64,000 nt of DNA. Source: an uncultured Prevotellaceae bacterium. GTDB taxonomy: Bacteria > Bacteroidota > Bacteroidia > Bacteroidales > Bacteroidaceae. The stretch is taken from contig CADCBZ010000012.1 of NCBI GenBank assembly GCA_902799765.1, positions 62,001 to 126,000 on the forward strand, in the 5' to 3' direction. A program made the translations under genes and the position numbers. The first letter of the stretch is position 1, and every line of letters begins with the position of its first letter. The notes below the pieces were generated by a model. The model saw only the letters and a list, made by a program, of their open reading frames with translations, had not been told where the DNA came from and searched no databases. Positions 53,130-62,561 of the stretch are shown piece by piece.

Positions 53130-54239
53130 ATGAAAAGACTGACGCTGATAGCAAACCTTGTTGGCAGGGCTGAAAAGCCTTGCCATAGGGGGCTTCTGTG
53201 CCTTTTTGCTTCCATCATCCTGCTTTTAATGTCATGCAGTGTGATTGATGATGATCTGAGCGACTGCTACGAGGAAGTACCACAGGCGCAGGTGGACTAT
53301 GAGTTGAAGCTGGTGACGAACTTAACCACTGAGCTGACAACCCAGCTGACCACGCAGACGGATATCCAGCTTGCCAGCGCCCTGAAGATGCATCTCAATG
53401 ATATCTTCACCGACTATGCCCACGACGTGGATCTGTCGTTCTATGATACGCAGGGCGACTCCATCCTGTTGCAGAAGGACGAACATATCATGGATGCGAA
53501 CCAGGCGAGCTACTCGCTGAACCTGCCGATGCGTCAGTATATGCACTTGGCAGCGGCAAACGTGGTGGACAACGAGATCGTGGACGTGATGTATGACAAC
53601 CGCTGTCACCGTTCGATGATCGACCAGATTATACGCGACACCATCGACTCCCATACGACGGGTATCTTTACCGCTCGTCAGCCGATGGAGGTGTTGGGTA
53701 ACGTGAGTCAGAATTTCGATGTCCATCTGTATATGGCCAACTGTGCCGCTGCTTTGGTGATCGACCCCAAGAACTATGGCTCGATAGACGAAGTCCGTGT
53801 CTATAGTACAGGTTTTGCCACGGGCTTTAGTATCTGTGACAGTGTTTACCATTATGACCGTCAACCACCGATCGTGAGGACCTCTGTGGTTAATTTGGGC
53901 GGCGTGGGCGAGCAGGCCTTCTGCTCCGTGACGTTCCCATCGCCAGAACCGTCACGGGCTGCTACCCGAACGATTATCGAGACGGAGGAGCCGTTTATTG
54001 CCGAGCCTTCCGACGAGGTGTTGTGGGAGTTCCGTGTCTATGTCCCCATCAAGGGCAATACCCGTGGCGAGGAATCCATCACCGAGACGATTCTTCCCTT
54101 GAAGGTGCCCCTGCGTGCCGGAGAGTTTAAGATTATCAAGTGTAGGATAGGGGATCAAGGTGAGATCGTCCCTGATAATTCTGAGATTACTACCTCGGTG
54201 ACCCTGCACTGGCAGCCGGGACTGGTGATAGACACTTAA
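53130..54239 (+). CDS. Mfa2/FimB-like fimbrial anchor lipoprotein
   Basis: A 369-residue lipoprotein of the FimB/Mfa2 family. Lipobox ILLLMSCSVIDDD. Conserved early block DLSDCYEEVP, the strand VDLSFYDTQGD and the SQNFDVHLYMANCAAALVID fit FimB/Mfa2, which anchors the fimbria at the cell surface and limits its length. The N-terminal leader before the lipobox is unusually long (about 34 residues), so a later start is possible. Lacks the TR-cleavage motif seen in the polymerising subunits. Confidence 0.82.
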   Translation: MKRLTLIANLVGRAEKPCHRGLLCLFASIILLLMSCSVIDDDLSDCYEEVPQAQVDYELKLVTNLTTELTTQLTTQTDIQLASALKMHLNDIFTDYAHDVDLSFYDTQGDSILLQKDEHIMDANQASYSLNLPMRQYMHLAAANVVDNEIVDVMYDNRCHRSMIDQIIRDTIDSHTTGIFTARQPMEVLGNVSQNFDVHLYMANCAAALVIDPKNYGSIDEVRVYSTGFATGFSICDSVYHYDRQPPIVRTSVVNLGGVGEQAFCSVTFPSPEPSRAATRTIIETEEPFIAEPSDEVLWEFRVYVPIKGNTRGEESITETILPLKVPLRAGEFKIIKCRIGDQGEIVPDNSEITTSVTLHWQPGLVIDT

Positions 54240-54273
54240 ATGATTACGATCACGATTTTAACGAATAAAACGA

Positions 54274-56151
54274 ATGATGATGAAGAGAGAGAGTCGGATC
54301 ATAGGATGGATGCTGATGATGTCGCTGTTGCTGCTGGGATGTTCCGGGGAGGACGGCGGCGGTGGCGATAATGGCACCAAGGTGGAGGTTGTGAATGTCA
54401 GGTTCGTGTTCTCCATGACACCTCAGCGTGCCCATAAGGCCACGACCCGTATGGACTCCGTCATCGCTAATCCGACGACTCTGACGGATGGTTTGGAAGA
54501 TGCGCGGATGCTCTGCTTCAACGGTGTCCCGACAGCCAGTTCAACGAAGATCGGTGAGATGATTGAGTTCAATACCCTTGAGGATGATCTCATATCCAGC
54601 GATACCACAGGCACTGAGGTATCAGAATTCCGTCAGGTCGGTGTGCCGGTGGGAACAACCCACTTCGGATTCTATGGTTCTGCCTCTGGTGCCTCCCGTA
54701 CTCATGAGGATCGTATGAAATACGGTATCATTGAGGTGGAAGGTCTGTCGAAGAGTAGCTACCAGGGTAACAGCGGTATCCACTTCAAACCCGTACAGAT
54801 CTGTACATCTGAAGCCGACTTCGGTGGTAGTACTGTCGGTGCGAACTTGTTCGCTTTTCTTAATGAGCTGATGGGCGTGACGAGTACAGGCGTTGCTCCT
54901 CATGATCGCTGGGAAACATCTGATGATTTGATTCTCCAGGAAGCATACAAACGTATGACGGAGTTGAAGACCCTCTCTTCACAGCATGTATCATTGATGC
55001 TTGCCAATGTATATAAGGTGGTCAGTGCGGTGTCTGAAAGTGCCCCGGGACGACCGCTTGCTGATGCCATCCTTACGAAGATAGCATCAGTATGCATCAC
55101 CGCTCCGACATCGACGAGTACGATGGCTGATCTGAAGGAAGCGTATTTGGGCTTTCCCGACGACATACATTTGCCGATGGGCGCTGCTAGAATCGCATGG
55201 GATGATACAAAGAAAGAATTCATCGTTCCTGACGAGCAGAATTATGCCAGCCAGTTGGATAAGCAGTTTAGTATTATGTCGATGAACGACTACTGTTATC
55301 CGATGAACCTGCAGTATCAGGTGCTCTCAGACATTGTGGCCAGTGACTCCATTGTGGCCATGCCGACAAGTGGCACAGACACGTCGCTTTCAGACCAGTG
55401 GCAGCACTTGATCGACAGTCTATACAGCGGAGCCTCGTCAGTGGTGCAGAAGAACACAAAGTCGGTGGCCATGAAACAACAGGTGAACTATGCTGTGGGT
55501 AAACTCAACCTGAAGACACGTATTGCCACTGGCGATGTCATGTATGATGCCACTGGTCAACCGGTAGATGTCAGCAACGGTTTTACGCTGAAGGGCTATA
55601 TCATTGGTGGCCAGCGGATGGTGGACTTCAACTTCCAGCCCGTGGCAGGCAGTAAGGAATATGCGATCTACGACACTGACTTAAACGGTGGTGCGCAGCA
55701 GGTGAAGCGTCATGTATTCACGAAGGAGAACTTCGTGCTCGGACTGGGCACCTCGGCCGACAAGGATATTCAGATCGCCTTGGAGTTGGTGAACAACGGC
55801 CCTGAATTTGAGGGAGCTGACGGTGTGATCCTTCATGGTGCCACTTTCTACCTCGTGGCCAATCTTGCACCGAAAGAAGGTCAGAACTACACTTCGGGCA
55901 GTATCGACAAGGTGTTTAGTCGCGACAAGGCGACCATGGTGGCCCTCACCATTGAGGGCGGCTATCCCGATACAAACGGTGACGGCAAGCCTGAAACTGG
56001 TAAGGATGAATACGGACGGCCCAACCCTTTGAAGGGGCTGGCAACGGCTACTTACGGACTACCGAAACTGGAAAATCCTATACCTACCCTCGGACTGAGT
56101 GTGAACCTCAGCTGGGAAGATGGCATTTGGTTTGAGGATATCGAATTATAG
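54274..56151 (+). CDS. Mfa1-like fimbrial subunit, second copy
   Basis: A 625-residue lipoprotein paralogous to the gene at 51216. Lipobox MSLLLLGCSGEDGG. Arg site KATTRMDSVI near residue 60, then LEDARMLCFNG. The C-terminal strand is LGLSVNLSWEDGIWFEDIEL. GC-richer codon use than the first copy. Probably an accessory or alternative shaft subunit. Confidence 0.8.
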   Translation: MMMKRESRIIGWMLMMSLLLLGCSGEDGGGGDNGTKVEVVNVRFVFSMTPQRAHKATTRMDSVIANPTTLTDGLEDARMLCFNGVPTASSTKIGEMIEFNTLEDDLISSDTTGTEVSEFRQVGVPVGTTHFGFYGSASGASRTHEDRMKYGIIEVEGLSKSSYQGNSGIHFKPVQICTSEADFGGSTVGANLFAFLNELMGVTSTGVAPHDRWETSDDLILQEAYKRMTELKTLSSQHVSLMLANVYKVVSAVSESAPGRPLADAILTKIASVCITAPTSTSTMADLKEAYLGFPDDIHLPMGAARIAWDDTKKEFIVPDEQNYASQLDKQFSIMSMNDYCYPMNLQYQVLSDIVASDSIVAMPTSGTDTSLSDQWQHLIDSLYSGASSVVQKNTKSVAMKQQVNYAVGKLNLKTRIATGDVMYDATGQPVDVSNGFTLKGYIIGGQRMVDFNFQPVAGSKEYAIYDTDLNGGAQQVKRHVFTKENFVLGLGTSADKDIQIALELVNNGPEFEGADGVILHGATFYLVANLAPKEGQNYTSGSIDKVFSRDKATMVALTIEGGYPDTNGDGKPETGKDEYGRPNPLKGLATATYGLPKLENPIPTLGLSVNLSWEDGIWFEDIEL

Positions 56152-56187
56152 TGAGAAATGATAGTTGATAATTTAATAAATTAAGGT

Positions 56188-58263
56188 ATGAAGAGAAATC
56201 GTTATTTAGTCGTGATGAGTATCGCTGGGCTGTCGCTTTCAGCGATGTTCACAGCGTGTTCTTCGGGTCGTGATGCCGAAGAAGCGACCAACGTGGTTTA
56301 CAATGAGGAAGGCAAAGCCGGTGTAAGGCCTGAGTTCGTCATCTCCCTGCCACGTAATGTGGTCGGTGGTACCCGTATGGAGGGTGATATTGTGCAGAAC
56401 CTTGGAACCTCAGATCAGTTCCGTGGTATCGACAATATCCATCTGATACCTTTCAGTGGCGTTCCGGTTTCTGGATCAACGAAGCTGGCTGACATCATCC
56501 GTCTGAGCAGCATCAATGCGTTGGAGAAGCCGGGATCTGTGAACTACAAGGTCTATGCCGATCAGTTCGTGCCCGTAGGAACTAAGAACTTCCTGTTTTA
56601 TGGAAAGGCTGTAGATCGGTATGTCGATGAGCCTGTGACTTCGATGAACGATAAGTTCAAGTATGGCGTTTTGAAGTATAACGGACTCACTGAGAGTGAG
56701 TTTTCCACTGCCGGTAGCGTGAATTTCTCGCTGGAGCAGATTAACACCAGCCTGGAGCAGCAGCAGGATAATGCTGTGGGTCGTGCCATCATCCAGCTGA
56801 TGTCACAACTGGCTAATGTCACCGTCAATGGTGATGCTCCCGAGAATGCCTGGAGCACCACCACCCATCCCGTGCTGGCTGCCCTCTATAAGAATTTTAT
56901 CGGTACCACGGTATATTCTTCGAACGCTTTGGCCCTTATTCTCGACAAGATCTATTTTGGTCTGGATCACGTTGAATCTACCGATCCTGCCCGTCCTTTG
57001 GCCAACGAAATCCGCCGTCTGATCGAAAAAGCCTGTGTTTCTGGTTATGAGCCCGTTGCCAATACGCCCGTGGAACTGACATCAGACTATTCAGGTTATC
57101 CTGCCAATATCGGACTCCCCGACGGTGCTGCCCGTTGCCGTTGGAATGCCACCGGCCTGCAGGCAAACATGTTTGTTGACATGACCGCCAACTATACGTT
57201 AGGCTTTAAGGTGAAGCCCACTGACTACTGCTATCCCGCAGCCCTGTGGTATCATGTCAGCACACCTATCAGAACCTCCGCAAAAAAGGAATCCGGCAAT
57301 TATAGTGACCAGACCAGCTGGGATAACGTCATCAACACTGTCTATAGTGAGACGAATGATGAGGTTCTCACTGGCACCCAATCGGTAGCCCTTGTCGAGC
57401 CCGTACAGTATGCTGTAGGTCGTCTGGATACCAAGATTCAGATGGAGTCCGGTGGTACCATCTATGATGGTGATGGCCAGGCGGTGGATTTTGGTGACGG
57501 TTATACGCTGAAAGGCTTGCTCCTTGGTGGTCAGAACAGCGTGAACTACGCCTTTGAATCAACCGGTAACGAGAACTTCTGTATTTATGACCGCGTGATG
57601 TCAGCCTCCAACCTCACTTTCAAACCTGGTGCTCCGACTACAACGCCCAATTATACGCTGGCTTTGGAGACAAAGACCAACCAGAAGATATTCGCTGCTT
57701 TGGAACTCGTCAACAATGGTCAGGCCTTCAAGGGTGCTGACGGAACCATTCCTGCCGGAGGTATTTTCTATATGACGGTGTCTCTTGACCCGACGACTGC
57801 CGGCAACTATGACGCGAACAACCTGAATAAGATCATCATGAAGGACCACAAGACCAAGTTGACTGTGAACATCAAGAAAGGTTCGCAGACACCTGATCGT
57901 AACGGCGACGGCGTACCCGATGTCTATATCTTTGATCCGACGACAGGCCTGCCTACCGGTGTGGATGCTGATGGTGACGGTGTCGCTGATCCCTATGATA
58001 TCGATAACGACGGCACGCCCGATACGTTTATCACCGATCCAGCTCATGGCGGCCCCGGATGGGATACCGATGGTGATGGTGAGGTGGATATCCCCGTACT
58101 GCCCAATCCGCTGACAGGTAAATATCCTCAATCTCCGACGGTCCCCGATGGTTTAGGCAATGCCACCAACGGTGTTCCCGACCTGTCGAGCCCGGGCATT
58201 GAGCTGGGTACGTCTGTGAACCTTGAGTGGGAAGAGGGACTGGAGTTGACTCCAAGTATCTGA
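56188..58263 (+). CDS. Mfa1-like fimbrial subunit with an Asp-rich calcium-type insert
   Basis: A 691-residue lipoprotein with lipobox SAMFTACSSGRDAE, an Arg site VGGTRMEGDIV and FRGIDNIHLIPF, and the C-terminal strand LGTSVNLEWEEGLEL. Near the C-terminus (residues ~570-650) is a run of D-x-[DN]-x-D-G repeats: DRNGDGVPDVY, DADGDGVADPYDID, NDGTPDTF, DTDGDGEVDIPV. These resemble calcium-binding thrombospondin type 3 repeats and are absent from the other subunits of the operon except for a short DTNGDGKPETG in the gene before. It may bind calcium for folding or rigidity. Confidence 0.8.
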   Translation: MKRNRYLVVMSIAGLSLSAMFTACSSGRDAEEATNVVYNEEGKAGVRPEFVISLPRNVVGGTRMEGDIVQNLGTSDQFRGIDNIHLIPFSGVPVSGSTKLADIIRLSSINALEKPGSVNYKVYADQFVPVGTKNFLFYGKAVDRYVDEPVTSMNDKFKYGVLKYNGLTESEFSTAGSVNFSLEQINTSLEQQQDNAVGRAIIQLMSQLANVTVNGDAPENAWSTTTHPVLAALYKNFIGTTVYSSNALALILDKIYFGLDHVESTDPARPLANEIRRLIEKACVSGYEPVANTPVELTSDYSGYPANIGLPDGAARCRWNATGLQANMFVDMTANYTLGFKVKPTDYCYPAALWYHVSTPIRTSAKKESGNYSDQTSWDNVINTVYSETNDEVLTGTQSVALVEPVQYAVGRLDTKIQMESGGTIYDGDGQAVDFGDGYTLKGLLLGGQNSVNYAFESTGNENFCIYDRVMSASNLTFKPGAPTTTPNYTLALETKTNQKIFAALELVNNGQAFKGADGTIPAGGIFYMTVSLDPTTAGNYDANNLNKIIMKDHKTKLTVNIKKGSQTPDRNGDGVPDVYIFDPTTGLPTGVDADGDGVADPYDIDNDGTPDTFITDPAHGGPGWDTDGDGEVDIPVLPNPLTGKYPQSPTVPDGLGNATNGVPDLSSPGIELGTSVNLEWEEGLELTPSI

Positions 58264-58280
58264 TTCCTATTATGATATAG

Positions 58281-60128
58281 ATGTACGCGCGCATGAGAAG
58301 TAAAGTGTTGACAACGATCAGACGCCATCAAACCATTGGTTTGATGCTCTTCTTCGTTGTTGCACTTTCAGGATGCGCGTCACATGAGGAGAGTCCAGAA
58401 TCTGTGGTTATCGAAACGCCTAAAGAGCCTGAGTCGATCAGTTTGCTGCTTGCCTGTGCACCAGCTTCCTCCGAGAGGGGCTTGACACGTCTGGCTGACG
58501 AGGTCGTGCAGTTGAATAGTGCGACTTCTTATCGCCCCATTACAAATCTGCAAGTTTACGCCATAAAAGAGGGTGTCCCTGTGAATGCTATAGTTGATAC
58601 AGAGCAATCATCTGATGTTAAGACTGATAAAACACAGTTCTATCACTTCAAATATTGTAATTTGCCGACGTTAACAAATGGCTGCCTCGTGTATGCCAAG
58701 GCTGAGGACGTAGCTCAGGGTGGAAATTTGGCAGCGACAGCGACTTTAAAATATAATGGTAGTCTGAATACGGTGAATCCTAGTGAAGTACAGTCAAAGA
58801 ATGATATTCAGTTCAGTCTTGAATCCATACTTGATGCTACTGAGGCTCGAGAGAGTGGAGATGATCTTGCCCCATGGGAAATAGAGGCTTGGAATTTGGC
58901 GAATGCTCTGACGGCTATTGTCAATAATTCTCATAATGAAGGTAATACCCTTTCCTGGAAGACATCCACAAATGCCATCCTGAAAAATCTCCTCCAGAGG
59001 TTCACCAATAATGGGGCCGACCTACCTGGATCTGCAGCCAGTGTGAAGCAATGGATGCTGTCGTTAAAAAAAGCGGCAGAGACTTATTATAATAATCCTC
59101 CTGCTACAATTGGAGATGATGAAAAGACTATTCTCAATGCCATCATGGCTGCGGTAGATGACAAAGTGAATGCCATTACCGTCAATGCCACGAGTTATCC
59201 GCGTGACATCAACCTGCCTGATGGTGCAGCTGCGTTAAGATGGACGGGAAATAAGTTTGTACCTCAGATGCAGACGACGACCCTCGATGACATCAATTCC
59301 GTGTCGCGCTTTGTCTATCCGCCTGCGCTATACTATTTTGTGGAGAGTGGTATTTGGACTTCTAATTCGGCTCGGACTTTTAATGATTACAAAGATAAGA
59401 ACCATTGGAAAGCTACCAGTGAAAATGATGCCGCTGCAGTTCAGCCTCTTTTCTCTGATGGCGGAACGGTTATGACCAATACCAAGACAGTAGCTATAGC
59501 GGATCCCCTGCAATATGCTGTGGCGCATCTTACGATGGGAATTAAGGCAGGTGCGGAATCTTTGGAATACGGAGCAGGAAATACTAAAACAATACCGAGA
59601 TCAGCCCTAACTTTGAAAGGGGTGATTATCGGAGGACAGCGGTCTGTAGGTTATGACTTCAAGCCAATCAGCAATTCCCTGTACGATGTGAATTTCGTAT
59701 ATGATAGTCAGGTTAGTAGCGATACCCCATTGAAGTACCCTTCAGGTTCTGATCCCGGTGATATTTATCACACCCTTGTTTTGCAGAGTTACGATGGCGA
59801 AGATGTGAACATCATCCTTGAGTTTGAATATTCTGCAGAAGCAACAACAGGATTCAAGTGCCTTAATGGCTATGTCTATCCTGGCACTCGCTTCTATCTG
59901 GTGGGTGAGTTGAAAGCGACAGCTTTCAAGGAGGGAACAGGAGATGAGACGAGCCGGGGACGCGTCTTTACCCAAGACTATACGACCACCATCAATATGA
60001 CGGTACAATCACTCGAGAAGGCCTATAACGTATTACCCAGTCTGCTATCGAGCAGTCTGGAGATAGGTGTGATGATTACGCCGCAATGGATCTCGGCGGA
60101 ACCTTCGGGGCCTGTGGTGTTGGATTAA
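58281..60128 (+). CDS. Mfa1-like fimbrial subunit, divergent copy
   Basis: A 615-residue lipoprotein with lipobox FVVALSGCASHEESP and an Arg site ERGLTRLADEV. The order of blocks (LPDGAAALRWTGN, VYPPALYYFVESGIWTSN, VAIADPLQYAVAHL) matches the other Mfa1-like proteins. The C-terminal strand is degenerate (IGVMITPQWISAEPSG), lacking the usual LxWExG, so it may polymerise differently or sit near an end of the fibre. An ATG at 58281 is used; the next in-frame one at 58293 is also possible. Confidence 0.76.
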   Translation: MYARMRSKVLTTIRRHQTIGLMLFFVVALSGCASHEESPESVVIETPKEPESISLLLACAPASSERGLTRLADEVVQLNSATSYRPITNLQVYAIKEGVPVNAIVDTEQSSDVKTDKTQFYHFKYCNLPTLTNGCLVYAKAEDVAQGGNLAATATLKYNGSLNTVNPSEVQSKNDIQFSLESILDATEARESGDDLAPWEIEAWNLANALTAIVNNSHNEGNTLSWKTSTNAILKNLLQRFTNNGADLPGSAASVKQWMLSLKKAAETYYNNPPATIGDDEKTILNAIMAAVDDKVNAITVNATSYPRDINLPDGAAALRWTGNKFVPQMQTTTLDDINSVSRFVYPPALYYFVESGIWTSNSARTFNDYKDKNHWKATSENDAAAVQPLFSDGGTVMTNTKTVAIADPLQYAVAHLTMGIKAGAESLEYGAGNTKTIPRSALTLKGVIIGGQRSVGYDFKPISNSLYDVNFVYDSQVSSDTPLKYPSGSDPGDIYHTLVLQSYDGEDVNIILEFEYSAEATTGFKCLNGYVYPGTRFYLVGELKATAFKEGTGDETSRGRVFTQDYTTTINMTVQSLEKAYNVLPSLLSSSLEIGVMITPQWISAEPSGPVVLD

Positions 60129-60139
60129 AATGAAATAAG

Positions 60140-61417
60140 ATGATGAGAGACGACAGACGATATATCCTGCGATGGTTGGGCGGCATGCTGATGTTGCTCC
60201 TCCTGACGGCATGTTCGGGGTCTTCGTCTGAGGGTGGAGATGAGCCTGTGCCTACGTCCAAGCCCGTGCTCAAAATCTACATTTTCCCGCCTGATCGTCC
60301 TGCCATCACCCGTGCTGACGATCTTGGTTATGTGGATGCTACTGCGGAAGAGAATAATATCCATAGTATCCATGTATGGGTGTTTGAGAGAGATAAAGAT
60401 GATCCTGACAATTCTACCAAAAGCTTGCTTGTCGGCTATATCAGTCTGGGTAATCTCACACTATCTGAAGGAAACGGTGAGGTAACGATGGAGATCACCG
60501 ATGCTTTTGCAAATAGAGTCATGACTGCAGAAAAACGTCCGAGAGTGGATGTCTATGTAGCAGCCAATGTAACATCTGCAAATTGTGGAATATCATTTGC
60601 AGGTCTCACGAACAAAGGTGTCACTAAAGAGAGTGACTTGGAGCCCTTATTCATCGGGCACAATTATTTTGGCGTCACTTCGCCCGTGTTGGGTGTTCCT
60701 GCTGACGGCCTACCGATGTCTGGCGTGCTGAAAGACCAGGTCATTGCAGGTACGTCGCCTGTGTTCCGTGTCGGCACGGAACAAAGATTGTCTAATGTCC
60801 AGTTGGTGCGTGCTGTGTCGAAGGTAAGGTTCATATTCTGTATGTCTTCTTCTAATACTGACAATGTGGCTGTGAACAATATTGTTCTCAATGGCAGTGT
60901 GCTTCCCAAGGAGGAATATCTCTTCCTGACAGATGATTATAATAAGGTGACGCAGAAATGGCATGTGAAGGTTAGTGAACCTTCCGTCGCTGCTGATTAT
61001 GAGAGTTCAGCGACTCTGATATCTATTCCATCAGGCACGACTACTATCAAGAAAAATGACGACCCTTATTCATACAGCTATGATGGAATTATGACAGGTC
61101 AGGCATATGAGACTCTCATCAATAATGGAATTACACAAGATAAGCTCTCAGACTTGGGAACGGTCTATCTGCGTGAGTCTGATCTGGCGCTTGCTGGAGT
61201 CATTAATTATGAGATCATCCCTTATGGAACAACGACACCGAATGCGAAGACGACGGCCTCTTATTCGATGAAAGATGAAAATGCAGGTGAATTCTCGCGT
61301 AATCATACCTGGATTGTGTATGGTTATTTCGTTACGAATGGAGACTTGCGGCTAAATGTGGTTGAGTTAAAAGACTGGGTAAGTAGTGAAAATCCCAAAG
61401 AGATATATAATTGGTAA
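60140..61417 (+). CDS. Fimbrial tip-like lipoprotein, first
   Basis: A 425-residue lipoprotein, lipobox LMLLLLTACSGSSSE, Arg site RPAITRADDLGYV. The HSIHVWVFERD and SKVRFIFCMSSSN blocks occur in FimA/Mfa tip-type proteins, and the C-terminal LRLNVVELKDWVSSENPKE ends in the W-x-S-type strand of tip or minor subunits. No von Willebrand domain. Probably an accessory tip component. Confidence 0.72.
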   Translation: MMRDDRRYILRWLGGMLMLLLLTACSGSSSEGGDEPVPTSKPVLKIYIFPPDRPAITRADDLGYVDATAEENNIHSIHVWVFERDKDDPDNSTKSLLVGYISLGNLTLSEGNGEVTMEITDAFANRVMTAEKRPRVDVYVAANVTSANCGISFAGLTNKGVTKESDLEPLFIGHNYFGVTSPVLGVPADGLPMSGVLKDQVIAGTSPVFRVGTEQRLSNVQLVRAVSKVRFIFCMSSSNTDNVAVNNIVLNGSVLPKEEYLFLTDDYNKVTQKWHVKVSEPSVAADYESSATLISIPSGTTTIKKNDDPYSYSYDGIMTGQAYETLINNGITQDKLSDLGTVYLRESDLALAGVINYEIIPYGTTTPNAKTTASYSMKDENAGEFSRNHTWIVYGYFVTNGDLRLNVVELKDWVSSENPKEIYNW

Positions 61418-61427
61418 GGAGAAAACG

Positions 61428-62558
61428 ATGATGACGGAGAAAATGACATATCGCTGGTTGTGGAGCTGCCTGGTAGCAGGTGGGCTGTTATTGTTGTCGG
61501 GCTGTTCCGCCAGCAGCTCTGACGATGATTTGCAACAGCCTGAGCAAGTTGCCCTCCAACTAAGGGCTGTCACCCGTACCGATGACGCTTTTACGATTCC
61601 AGGTGGGGATAATCCGGCATCAAGTGTTAGGTTGTTCTTGGCTACATTGACACCAACCAATGAGAATCCGAATAATTACTCATTGACAGAGGGCTCTTTC
61701 TCTTACAAAAACAGTCAATGGTCATCGACCAATTCTTTAAATCCCTTAATAGTGAAGGAGGAGACACCATACTATCTGTATGGTTATATGCCGTCATCCA
61801 TATCAGCTACTCCGTCTGCACCTGATGAGGGGTATTCGAAAGGCATTAACCTGTCGTTTACAGATCTGCCAGCCATTACCTCCGATGATATCTGTGTGCT
61901 CGTTGGTGTGCAGCTGGTGGGGGCTAATTCAACGGGCTCGCCAACTGTCACGGAGGGACAATATGGCTTCCGTTCGAATATCAAGGGCCAGAACTATGTC
62001 AATCTGCTGATGGCCCACCTCTATGCAAAACTGAAGGTAAGCTTTAAGATCGATCCGAACTACGCGGAATTACGTAGTATTCATTTGAAGGAAGTTACAC
62101 TGACTTCGAAATATGCTGATGGTGCATCCGTGACGGTGAATCTCAGGAGCGGGCAGGGGATAGGCAGTCCGATTTTCACTTCTAGCGGTGACCCGGAGGA
62201 ACATATCTTGACATTGTTTAAAAGTTCAGCAGTCATTCCTGAAAAAGTGCTTGATAAAGCACTCGCGAACCAGAATGATCCAACCAAGTCACTCGTTTCA
62301 CTCGATCTCCCTGCCTATTGCAGGCCGCCTGTTGCTGTAGTAGGCACTTATAACCTGACGCTGACCACCACATACGATGTATATGATCTAAAAGGTCAAA
62401 ATCTGGGTGAGAGAGTGTCAGAGAACAAGATAAAATTCGATGTGGCTGAAGTCAAACCAGGTCAGGAAAAGAAGTTAGTCCTGACTGTCAAGCCTACCTA
62501 TTTATATGTATTATCGGATAATGACGCAGATAATCCGACTATAACGTTAGGAGAATAA
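61428..62558 (+). CDS. Fimbrial tip-like lipoprotein, second
   Basis: A 376-residue lipoprotein with lipobox GLLLLSGCSASSSD and Arg site RAVTRTDDAFTIP. A start at ATG 61428 is supported by the AAGGAG RBS at 61416-61421; an in-frame ATG at 61386 lies in the preceding gene. The middle region MAHLYAKLKVSFKIDPNYAE resembles Mfa/FimB-type minor subunits. The C-terminal strand (KKLVLTVKPTYLYVLSDNDA) differs from those of the shaft subunits, so it may cap the fibre. Confidence 0.72.
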   Translation: MMTEKMTYRWLWSCLVAGGLLLLSGCSASSSDDDLQQPEQVALQLRAVTRTDDAFTIPGGDNPASSVRLFLATLTPTNENPNNYSLTEGSFSYKNSQWSSTNSLNPLIVKEETPYYLYGYMPSSISATPSAPDEGYSKGINLSFTDLPAITSDDICVLVGVQLVGANSTGSPTVTEGQYGFRSNIKGQNYVNLLMAHLYAKLKVSFKIDPNYAELRSIHLKEVTLTSKYADGASVTVNLRSGQGIGSPIFTSSGDPEEHILTLFKSSAVIPEKVLDKALANQNDPTKSLVSLDLPAYCRPPVAVVGTYNLTLTTTYDVYDLKGQNLGERVSENKIKFDVAEVKPGQEKKLVLTVKPTYLYVLSDNDADNPTITLGE

Positions 62559-62561
62559 GAA

